Shown here: positions 40,817 through 47,736 of the stretch, one piece after another
Position numbering within the stretch: the stretch's first letter is position 1
How the letters are laid out: every line of letters begins with the position of its first letter
NCBI GenBank assembly: GCA_903900265.1
Contig: CAIUMM010000035.1
Coordinates: 1 to 52,469, forward strand
Length of the DNA stretch: 52,469 nt
Direction: 5' to 3'
DNA from: an uncultured Pseudomonadota bacterium
Lineage (GTDB): Bacteria > Myxococcota_A > UBA796 > SXON01
Made by a program: the position numbers and the translations under genes
Notes under the pieces: generated by a model
Database searches by the model: none
Told to the model about the DNA's origin: nothing
The model's input: the letters and a program-made list of their open reading frames with translations, nothing else

Positions 40817-41652
40817 GCGATACGACCCCTACTCCGAACGCCGCCCCAACCCCCGCCAAGCCCGGCGACAAGCAACTGTACGCGAAGAACGTGCAGCATG
40901 ACTTCATCTGGAAGCTGCGGCTCACCCATCCGGACCGCGCCGAGGTGCGGCTGGAGTGGAAGGGCCGGCCGATCGTCATCGACCCGGTCGAGGTGCTCCC
41001 CGGCGATCTCGTGCTGTTGACCAGCGCTTCGCCCGACCGCATCCGCGGTACGGCTGCAGCGGTCGTCAAAGGCGACCGCCCCGACGTGGTCGCCGATCCC
41101 GCCGTGCTCGAGTGGCTGAAGCGCCAGGGACCGCTCGGCGCCGAGAGCGCCAGCGAGGGCGTCGTCGCTGGGGTGCGATTCCGCTCGATGCCCTACACAC
41201 CGGTGCCCGAAGCGCGCCCGGCCAGCTACTTCTTGAAGGCCAGCATCGGCGCGCTGCGTCCCCGCGCGACACTCGGCGGCATCCGCGAGCGGGCGAGCCT
41301 ACCCGAGGCCCAACCTCGCGCGTGGGAGCTGACGCTCCCCGAGGTTGGACGCCTGCTGCACCTCGACCTCGCGCTTCATCGCCAGACCCCTGCGGCGTGG
41401 GTGGACGCGATGCAGGACTTCTACGGCGCGGACTGGGTGATCGTCGGCTGCGCATGGGGAGAGAACGACGGCGTCTACCAACACGTTGCAGCGTTCAAGC
41501 CCAAGCAGCTGCTGGTCACCGAGCTGGTCAACGGAGAGCGCCGCGCCCGCGGCCTGCCGTGTGAAGGCGTGACGCTCCTGCGCGACCGCCTGCACGAAGC
41601 CGGCGAGTCGGCGCACGTTTTTGCGACGCAAGCCAGCTACCGCTTCGAATAA
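40813..41652 (+). CDS. Metallo-beta-lactamase-fold-like protein with lost metal ligands
   Basis: A 279-residue protein. Residues 33-100 follow the layout of UPF0173/MBL-fold hydrolases: WKLRLTHPDRAEVRLEWKG, then IVIDPVEVLPGDLVLLT and VVADPAVLEWLKRQG. The place of the metal-binding HxHxDH motif reads SASPDR (residues 71-76): both first histidines are Ser, Asp75 stays, the last His is Arg. A later MPYTPVPEARPASYFLKA part and a conserved-looking DWVIVGCAWGENDGVYQHV region follow. A pseudo-enzyme or a repurposed fold is therefore likely. The fold call is an inference from pattern alone. It ends the ALDH-hisS-rocD operon (4-bp overlap with rocD). The N-terminus is Thr/Pro-rich. Confidence 0.5.
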   Translation: MSDTTPTPNAAPTPAKPGDKQLYAKNVQHDFIWKLRLTHPDRAEVRLEWKGRPIVIDPVEVLPGDLVLLTSASPDRIRGTAAAVVKGDRPDVVADPAVLEWLKRQGPLGAESASEGVVAGVRFRSMPYTPVPEARPASYFLKASIGALRPRATLGGIRERASLPEAQPRAWELTLPEVGRLLHLDLALHRQTPAAWVDAMQDFYGADWVIVGCAWGENDGVYQHVAAFKPKQLLVTELVNGERRARGLPCEGVTLLRDRLHEAGESAHVFATQASYRFE

Positions 41653-41660
41653 CGGGCCCC

Positions 41661-41698
41661 AAAAGCAATCAAGCCCGTACCGGCGAACCGATACGGGC
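41661..41698 (-). terminator. Rho-independent terminator of the tRNA-Ser pair
   Basis: On the minus strand, 4 nt after the CCA of tRNA-Ser(GGA), the sequence reads GCCCGTATCGGTTCGCCGGT and closes with ACGGGC. This gives a 7-bp stem, one mismatch, three more pairs and a UUCG tetraloop closed by CGG/CCG. A TTGATTGCTTTT tract follows. This is a strong intrinsic terminator. It lies in the 50-bp gap to the convergent plus-strand gene. Confidence 0.85.
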
Positions 41699-41702
41699 AG
41701 GA

Positions 41703-41790
41703 TGGCGGAGAGAGCGGGATTCGAACCCGCGGTACCTTTCGATACACACGATTTCCAGTCGTGCACCTTCGACCACTCGGTCACCTCTCC
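41703..41790 (-). tRNA. tRNA-Ser (GGA)
   Basis: An 88-nt class II tRNA with encoded CCA. The acceptor stem GGAGAGG pairs with TCTCTCC, with discriminator G. Anticodon GGA is at the complement of 41754-41756. A long variable arm is visible between the anticodon stem and the GGTTCGAATCC T-loop. It lies 7 bp downstream of tRNA-Ser(CGA), so both are processed from one transcript. Confidence 0.95.
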
Positions 41791-41797
41791 AGGAAAA

Positions 41798-41886
41798 TGG
41801 CGGAAAGGGTGGGATTCGAACCCACGGTAGGGAACGCCTACAACAGATTTCGAGACTGCCGCCTTCGACCACTCGGCCACCTTTCC
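41798..41886 (-). tRNA. tRNA-Ser (CGA)
   Basis: An 89-nt class II tRNA with encoded CCA. The acceptor stem GGAAAGG pairs with CCTTTCC. Anticodon CGA is at the complement of 41850-41852. The extra arm is long and the T-loop is GGTTCGAATCC. Its 5' end is 29 nt after the tadA stop on the same strand, so tadA, both serine tRNAs and the terminator probably form one transcription unit. Confidence 0.95.
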
Positions 41887-41915
41887 GCTGAAATACACTC
41901 TTCTGAGGTCGATAT

Positions 41916-42416
41916 TCACGCCCGTTTGGCTGCACGAAGCCCGGCGAAGAAGCGCTTGAGCTGGCTGCTGGCATCCTCTGCAAGGACACCGCCTACCACT
42001 TCGAACTGGTGGTTCAATCGTGGATTGCACGAGAGATCGCCCACTGTTCCGCAGAAGCCGCCTTTGGGGTCGGCTGCGCCATACACCACACGCGGGATGC
42101 GCGCGAGGAGGATCGCCCCTGCGCACATCGCGCAGGGCTCCAGCGTGACGTACAGGGTTGTGCGTTCAAGACGCCAATCCTGCAGAGCAGCGGCTGCCGC
42201 CCGAATAGCGAGGAGCTCGGCGTGACCGCAAGGGTCGCGCTCTGCTTCGCGGGTGTTTTTTGCCCGCGCCAACACCAAACCATCGGCCCCGACGATCAGG
42301 GCGCCTACCGGAACTTCACCCAGAGCCGCCGCTTCCGCCGCAAGCTCGAGAGCTTGCTGCATGAAACCGACATCGCGCTCGGTGACGTGAAAATCAGAAG
42401 AGTTGTTTGAGTACAT
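41916..42416 (-). CDS. tadA: tRNA-specific adenosine deaminase TadA
   Basis: A 166-residue deaminase converting A34 to inosine in tRNA-Arg(ACG). The zinc site is HAE (His65, Glu67) in DPCGHAELLAIRAA plus the PCAMC pair (Cys95, Cys98) in TLEPCAMCAGAI. The GEVPVGALIV and KGGFCGTVGDL blocks, the latter with the substrate loop, and the RFFAGLRAAKR tail are typical of TadA. The ATG at the complement of 42414-42416 is preferred to a TTG one codon upstream. A cluster with tRNA genes is functionally sensible, although serine tRNAs are not its substrate. Confidence 0.93.
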   Translation of the reverse strand: MYSNNSSDFHVTERDVGFMQQALELAAEAAALGEVPVGALIVGADGLVLARAKNTREAERDPCGHAELLAIRAAAAALQDWRLERTTLYVTLEPCAMCAGAILLARIPRVVYGAADPKGGFCGTVGDLSCNPRLNHQFEVVGGVLAEDASSQLKRFFAGLRAAKRA

Positions 42417-42510
42417 CAAAGAGCCGTCAAGGACGCAACGGGGCCGAAACCGCCACTGCGTCGAACGTCTGGCCCGATAAGCGACCGCACCCCTTCCGTC
42501 AATGTCCGGA

Positions 42511-43002
42511 TCAACGGAGCCACGCCTTCATCGCAAGTCCGATCAGGCCGAACGCCGCGATCACACCTGCTGCCATCGCCCAAAACCTGCGTACATCGCG
42601 ACGAGTGGCCTCATTTTTCGGGATTGCCACCTCGGTGTGCTCGGTGGTCTCAATCTCGGACGTCGCCGCGCCCAAGCCCCCCGGCGCGTACGCGACGCGA
42701 GCGGGCCGGAACCCGCCGGGCAAGAGATCCAGCGGCTCGTTCGCGACGAGGCTGCGAAGCGCCGGCACATCGCCCCGCGCCGCGCCCGGCGCTACGTCGA
42801 GCGTCGCAGCGATCCACGCCAACACCGCGACGGGTCGCTCCGCGCCCCCCGCGTCCTCCGCAGCGAAGCTGCCCGTGCCCTCGTAGCCGGACACCTCACC
42901 GGTCGCGGTGGTCTCGGAGGAGTCAAACAACCCGCGGCCCGCCTCAGGGCCCCAATCGGCCACCGGGTCATCACTCTCGACGCCGCCCTTCGGCGTCGTC
43001 AC
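42511..43002 (-). CDS. Hypothetical tail-anchored membrane protein
   Basis: A 163-residue protein I do not recognise. Residues 1-60 are acidic and Gly/Ser-rich (likely disordered). 60-115 form a small domain (VAVLAWIAATLDVAP, LRSLVANEPLDLLPGGF). A C-terminal membrane helix lies at about 141-159 (FWAMAAGVIAAFGLIGLAM). The start is GTG, overlapping the stop of the sulfatase-like gene by 4 bp (GTGA). Translational coupling with that exported protein is therefore likely. It would be oriented with the bulk in the cytoplasm. Confidence 0.6.
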   Translation of the reverse strand: MTTPKGGVESDDPVADWGPEAGRGLFDSSETTATGEVSGYEGTGSFAAEDAGGAERPVAVLAWIAATLDVAPGAARGDVPALRSLVANEPLDLLPGGFRPARVAYAPGGLGAATSEIETTEHTEVAIPKNEATRRDVRRFWAMAAGVIAAFGLIGLAMKAWLR

Positions 43003-45437
43003 GGCGCGGTCCCGGCGCTGCCGGAGTCCGGGCTACCCCCACGCGTCTCGTCGAGGTAGCCGATGGCCTTCAACGCCGCCGCGCTCTCCGGGTCAAAGCC
43101 GTCGAGCTCCTCGCCAAAGGGCTCGGGAACCACAGCCCAGCTGACCTCGTAGGTACGGGACCCCTTGGATATCCGAGCGAGCGGACCTGACCCCACGTCC
43201 GGCCCGCGCATCAGCAGCTCCTGCGACGGCCCCTTGGTGATGAACAGCGCGGCGCCTTTGACCGCGACCTCGGGGGCCAGCATGGGGAGCACGTAGACCT
43301 CGCGCTGCGGGGCGCCGGTGCTGCTAAAGTCCATGTCCACGGTGTCGGTGCGCAGCCCGTCTACCTCCACACCGCGACGCACGCGCGTCTCCGCCGTCGC
43401 GTGCTGGGTGGGCTCGTCGCCGACCCACACCCCCGCGATGCCGCCCGGGACGCTCAGGCTGACCGAGCCGCTCCCCCGCACCGACATCGGCATCACGCGC
43501 AGCACAACCTCGGAGCGCACGTGCAGCGCAGCCTCCAAGGCCCGACGTCCAGCCTGACGGTCGGGCTCCCGCGCGGGCGTCTGCTCCGTCGGGTCGGTGG
43601 CCAGATCGTAGACCTGCTCGTGCCCGCCCTGGCTGATCCACTTTTGAGTGCCCAACAGGCTACCCCACGCGTTCGGACCGTACAGCAAGCGACCAAAGGC
43701 CAGCGCCCGTCCGGTAAAGCGGTCATCGGCCTCGCCACGAGCGAGCGACGCCAAGGACATGCCGTCGAACGGGGCGGGCGCCGCTCCCGAGGACCCAAGC
43801 AGCTCCAACAACGTCGGCGTGACGTCCAGCAGGCTGACCGGGGCATCCACGCGGCGGGGGGCAAGGCCAGGCGCACGAACGATCAACGGCACGCGCAACA
43901 GCTCGTCGTGCAGGCTGTGGCCGTGCTCAAGGTCGCCGTGATCAAAAAATTCTTCGCCATGATCCGCGAACACCACGACCACCGCGTCCGGGCCGGCCGC
44001 ATCAAACAAGCGCTGAAGCGCGCTGTCCACCGCAGCGAGGTTCTGGTCGTAGCGGTCCTCCAGATAAGACTTGATCGAAGCCTTTTTTACCTTGGAGTCC
44101 GCGTACTGCATCAGCTCGCCGCGGTTGAACACCGCCCCGAGGCCAGGAGGCTCCGCGGTGACATACCGGCTGCGCCACGGCCATATTTCTTTGTACGGCA
44201 AGTGCAGGTCCATGAAGTGCACCATCACCAGCGCGTCTTCATCGGCGTGGCGATCGAGGAACTCGATGCCCCGCTGCACTTCATAGTCCCCATAGGGCAG
44301 GTTGATCGCGGTGTGCTCACCCCACCCTTTGGCCATCTCAAAGTTGCCGGTCAGGTAGATGTTGCCGACAAACGCGCCGGTCGCCCACCCCTGCGCCGCC
44401 AATATCTCCGGGAGGTTGATGCTGGATCCCCAACGCTCCGGTTGCATCCCCGTCAGCACCGTTCGCGTGCTTGGCAACGTCCATGGCGCGACGGTGCGGG
44501 CGTCTTCAAAAACCACGCCTTCTTTGCCCAGCGCATCGATGTTCGGCGACGGCGCGCGCGCATAGCCGTAGGTGCCGAGATGGTCGCGGCGCAGCGTGTC
44601 GATAAACGCGAGCACGACACGCTTGGGCGCAGGCGAAGGCACGACCACGCGGGGCTCGGCGATGAACGCGTAGTCGTCGGTGGTGTCGGCGTCTTCGATC
44701 CCAAACTCAAGGCGCGCCGTAGTGCCCCCATCGGAGGATAAGTCCACCTCAAAGGGCTTGAACAGCCCCCGCTGGGCGCGAAAACGTGCACGCTCCACCC
44801 CGCCTACCCGCACCACAACGTCCGCACCGTCGCTCGCGTCGGACAACGAGACCTCGGGGGGAATCACGCCCGCGGAGAACCGCAGCACGCCCCCAGCCGG
44901 GACATCGACCTGCCACGCAATCTGGGCTGGCGCAGCCAATAAAAGTCCAGCACGGGTGGTACCGCCCACCTGCACCGACCGCCGCACGCTCTGCGTCGCG
45001 TCGGTGCGTCCAGCGCCCCCGGCGTCCAGCTCCACTTGCCGGTCCTGTGCCTCCGGCCAGCGCACCAGGTACTGCCCCGCGTCCGGCCTCGGAGCGTTCG
45101 CGTCGACCCGCACGGTCAAGCCCTTGGCCGTAAACGCCCACGTGTTCGGCACGCTGCCCTGCGTGGCAAAAACCAGCTTGTGCCCGTCCCTTCGCACCTC
45201 CATGCCCGGAGGCATGCTGCTCAGAAACATCACCCGCGGGCGGACCGGGAGCGCGGCCTCATAGCTGCGTACGCCCTGCTCCACGCCCACCAGCCGGAAA
45301 TCACCGACCACGGGGATGTCGACACGGCTGGACTTCGGCGCGATGTGGGGCGCGCTGACCTCAGCAGGAGGCAGGTCCGCGAGCCCGACCCCACCTGCGA
45401 AGGCGAGTCGAGCCCAGCAGAGCCAGGCGTACAACAT
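42999..45437 (-). CDS. Exported sulfatase-superfamily protein with Thr at the nucleophile site
   Basis: An 812-residue protein with a signal peptide (MLYAWLCWARLAFA). A roughly 240-residue N-terminal beta-rich region leads to an alkaline phosphatase/sulfatase-fold domain at about 270-600. Metal-binding features are VVLAFIDTLRRDHLGTYGY and FADHGEEFFDHGDLEHGHSL. The nucleophile region is APWTLPSTRTVLTG: the Cys or Ser that is converted to formylglycine in true sulfatases (CxPxR) is Thr, as in phospho- or phosphoglycerol-transferase-like members. A small beta-rich C-terminal part follows. Hence a phosphoryl- or phosphoglycerol-transfer role is at least as likely as sulfate hydrolysis. It is followed by a small membrane protein gene (4-bp overlap). 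Confidence 0.8.
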   Translation of the reverse strand: MLYAWLCWARLAFAGGVGLADLPPAEVSAPHIAPKSSRVDIPVVGDFRLVGVEQGVRSYEAALPVRPRVMFLSSMPPGMEVRRDGHKLVFATQGSVPNTWAFTAKGLTVRVDANAPRPDAGQYLVRWPEAQDRQVELDAGGAGRTDATQSVRRSVQVGGTTRAGLLLAAPAQIAWQVDVPAGGVLRFSAGVIPPEVSLSDASDGADVVVRVGGVERARFRAQRGLFKPFEVDLSSDGGTTARLEFGIEDADTTDDYAFIAEPRVVVPSPAPKRVVLAFIDTLRRDHLGTYGYARAPSPNIDALGKEGVVFEDARTVAPWTLPSTRTVLTGMQPERWGSSINLPEILAAQGWATGAFVGNIYLTGNFEMAKGWGEHTAINLPYGDYEVQRGIEFLDRHADEDALVMVHFMDLHLPYKEIWPWRSRYVTAEPPGLGAVFNRGELMQYADSKVKKASIKSYLEDRYDQNLAAVDSALQRLFDAAGPDAVVVVFADHGEEFFDHGDLEHGHSLHDELLRVPLIVRAPGLAPRRVDAPVSLLDVTPTLLELLGSSGAAPAPFDGMSLASLARGEADDRFTGRALAFGRLLYGPNAWGSLLGTQKWISQGGHEQVYDLATDPTEQTPAREPDRQAGRRALEAALHVRSEVVLRVMPMSVRGSGSVSLSVPGGIAGVWVGDEPTQHATAETRVRRGVEVDGLRTDTVDMDFSSTGAPQREVYVLPMLAPEVAVKGAALFITKGPSQELLMRGPDVGSGPLARISKGSRTYEVSWAVVPEPFGEELDGFDPESAAALKAIGYLDETRGGSPDSGSAGTAP

Positions 45438-45452
45438 CCCCAGACCTTACGA

Positions 45453-46859
45453 TCAGGCGCGGGTGTTACGACGACGGAGCAAGAGCGCCGCAGCCGACAT
45501 CATCCCGGCGATGGACATCCCCACCGAATTCGGAACCGACGAGCAACCGCCACCGTCCGCAGCGTCGACGACCATGAAGCCCGCCGCAACGCCGCCAGGG
45601 CCGCCGACGTTCATCACGACGACGTAGGAGCCGGCCTCGGGAAACTCGAGCTTGGGAGACCAAGCGCCGATGCTCTCGCCGCCTGCGTTGTCGGCGCCGT
45701 TGAAGTCCACGAGGTTCTCAGGCTTGATGTCGCCTTCCGCCGAACCCTTGTAGACTTCCCACTGGATGGTGTCCACGCAGCCGTAGGTGGACAGATCGGT
45801 GTGGTTGATGGTCTGGTAGCTCAAACCATCGACCTTCTTCACCTCGAAGAAGCCGTCAGCGCCTTCTTCGGGAGCGGGCACATCGCACGCAACAACGTAG
45901 CCAAGCTGCGTGGAGGTGACGGTCTGCGCGTCACACACATCGCTCTGGATCTCAGCGGTGGCGCTGACGCTGAACTGGCCGACGGTGGTGTAGGTGTGGC
46001 ACGGGTTCAGCTCGTCCGACTGCTCGCCGTCGCCGAACACCCAGTGCTGGGCCGACACGATGACGCTGTCATCGCCGCCGACGGTGACGCTGAAGCACAC
46101 TTCGAACGGCGCTGCGCCGGTACGATCATCGGCCTGCAGCGGCGACTCGCCGCTGATGACGATGGCCGGGCCGTAGATGTTGGTGATGCTGGCGATGTCG
46201 TCTTCGTTGGGGACGTTCTGCGAGGTGTCGCAGGCGCCGACCTGCCAGAACATCGTAGCTTCCTTCAACGTCGAATCGGCGCATGCCTCGCCTTCGTCGC
46301 AGGAGTGGCCGAGGCCCCAGGAGTGACCGATCTCGTGCGTCGCAACGCCTTCGATCGCGCTCTCTTGGTTGCAGAGGCCGCGTTCGATGTCGTCGGTGGT
46401 GCCCCAGTCGACGTCGTTGTTGAAGGTGATGTCGGTGTCGCCGAAGTGCATGTAGCGCTGGCCGTTCCAGATCACCGAGCCGTTGTCGGTGACCAAGTAG
46501 GTCACGCCGAGCACGCCGGGCGCCATCTCATCGCCCGGATCGTCCCAGAAAACAGTGGTTCCGCCGTCGCCCGCGTTGGCCTGACCACGCTCGGAGGTTC
46601 CGGTGTACTCGTTGGCGATCGCCGCGCACTGCGCCGCCTCTTCCCACGCGTCGAAGCCGTACTGAATGGCCTCGAGCTGGTAGCCCTCGGGAAGCGAGTC
46701 TTCGATATCGTCGTCCATGTCCCAGCAGCGACGCAGCAGGCCGTCATCGGCGCTGCCGTCAGCGGCGTCACAGGCGTCGGAGACGTCCCATGCATAACCG
46801 GCGTGCTTCCATGCGAAAGCGGGATTGGAGACCAGAAGAGGAATAAGTGTAAGCAACAT
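45453..46859 (-). CDS. Matrixin-like metalloprotease with PKD domain and CTERM-type tail
   Basis: A 468-residue exported protein. MLLTLIPLLVSNPAFAW is the signal peptide. The start at 46859 overlaps the upstream stop by one base (TGATG). The metzincin zinc motif HEIGHSWGLGH lies at 175-185 (His175, Glu176, His179, His185). A preceding YMHFGDTDITFNNDVDWG segment is typical of matrixin-like domains. A PKD-like domain (HWVFGDGE and CHTYTTVGQFSVSATA) is at about 230-300. A jelly-roll-like region follows to about 430. The end, GGGCSSVPNSVG-x-hydrophobic-RRRNTR, resembles MYXO-CTERM or related sorting tails. It probably is a surface or secreted protease, possibly processing the companion encoded just upstream. 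Confidence 0.85.
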   Translation of the reverse strand: MLLTLIPLLVSNPAFAWKHAGYAWDVSDACDAADGSADDGLLRRCWDMDDDIEDSLPEGYQLEAIQYGFDAWEEAAQCAAIANEYTGTSERGQANAGDGGTTVFWDDPGDEMAPGVLGVTYLVTDNGSVIWNGQRYMHFGDTDITFNNDVDWGTTDDIERGLCNQESAIEGVATHEIGHSWGLGHSCDEGEACADSTLKEATMFWQVGACDTSQNVPNEDDIASITNIYGPAIVISGESPLQADDRTGAAPFEVCFSVTVGGDDSVIVSAQHWVFGDGEQSDELNPCHTYTTVGQFSVSATAEIQSDVCDAQTVTSTQLGYVVACDVPAPEEGADGFFEVKKVDGLSYQTINHTDLSTYGCVDTIQWEVYKGSAEGDIKPENLVDFNGADNAGGESIGAWSPKLEFPEAGSYVVVMNVGGPGGVAAGFMVVDAADGGGCSSVPNSVGMSIAGMMSAAALLLRRRNTRA

Positions 46860-47506
46860 CAGCGCACCCCGCCCTGAAGGTTGTTGATGGCGCGGAGATG
46901 ATCGAGAGACACCCCAGAGATGGGCTGACCGTCCCATCCCGCCGCTACGCGGTCGGTGATGCGGGTCTCCATCGACGCCAGAGAAACCCGGTCCGCGAGC
47001 GCGGGCGTCGGGATGAAGCGGGGGTCCCAGCTCCGAGCGTACGGAACGAGGAACTGCACCACCATGGAGGAACCATCCGCGGGGTTCTGCTTCACGGTGT
47101 ACTTTCCAGCGCCCAAGCTGACGGTCAGGTAGGTGCCGTCGGCGCGCGCTGCGAGCAGCACGAGCACTTCTTCGTCCACGCCGAACCGGGGAGCGCCGTC
47201 GACCTCAGTGAGCGTGGAGTCCAACGCGCCACCGGGGGTCACCACTTCCACCGAGCTGCTCGCGTGGCCTTTGAGGACGCGCGAGACTTCGATGCGGGTG
47301 TGGGTGTTGACGTGGCCGCGCTCAACAGCGGTCCACACGTCGACGACCGTGCCACGAACAATGATGTCGGACGCGTCCACCATCTGCTCAGTCGACAGCG
47401 CCGCGAGCGTGGTTGCTGACGCGGAAGAGATGACGGCGGACGGGCTGACAAGCAGCGCCGACGCCAGCAAGGCCCCGAGGGAGAAGAGTACTAGCCGACC
47501 AGACAT
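46859..47506 (-). CDS. Secreted hypothetical protein paired with the matrixin-like protease
   Basis: A 215-residue protein. MSGRLVLFSLGALLASALLV is the signal peptide, and cleavage is expected near ASA-TT (about 32). The mature region is beta-rich (VDASDIIVRGTVVDVWTAVERG, IEVSRVLKGHASSSVEVVTPGG, VLVLLAARADGTYLTVSLGAGKY). This OB-fold- or C2-like strand order is common in secreted myxobacterial proteins but has no name I can give. It overlaps the protease start by one base, so the two are translationally coupled. An upstream ATG at 47632 would add 42 residues without a signal-like profile, so 47506 is preferred. Substrate, chaperone or inhibitor of the protease are all open. Confidence 0.6.
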   Translation of the reverse strand: MSGRLVLFSLGALLASALLVSPSAVISSASATTLAALSTEQMVDASDIIVRGTVVDVWTAVERGHVNTHTRIEVSRVLKGHASSSVEVVTPGGALDSTLTEVDGAPRFGVDEEVLVLLAARADGTYLTVSLGAGKYTVKQNPADGSSMVVQFLVPYARSWDPRFIPTPALADRVSLASMETRITDRVAAGWDGQPISGVSLDHLRAINNLQGGVR

Positions 47507-47736
47507 TGGAACCTCGACGGGTAAACAGGAGGGAACAGAGCATGAGGGTACCCGAAGTACCCCCGGTTCGTCAAGGCCCGTCCCAAAGCGCGGTGTGTGA
47601 AGGGCCTGTGAAGCGGTGTCGTGGAACGTCACGGACGTTGACTTTCTGTCTACAATCCAGTATGCCTTGCCGTTCGTTGTCCACCCATCCGCTTTGGCCT
47701 TCCGCCAGACCGGACCTCCTCGTAGGAAATCGCCGC

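Noticed and set aside
47638..47656. TTGACT followed by TACAAT as a sigma-70 promoter upstream of the Oar-like receptor
   Set aside because: The two hexamers are only 7 bp apart, far below the 16-18 bp needed. TACAAT alone could be a -10, but no -35 lies at the correct distance.
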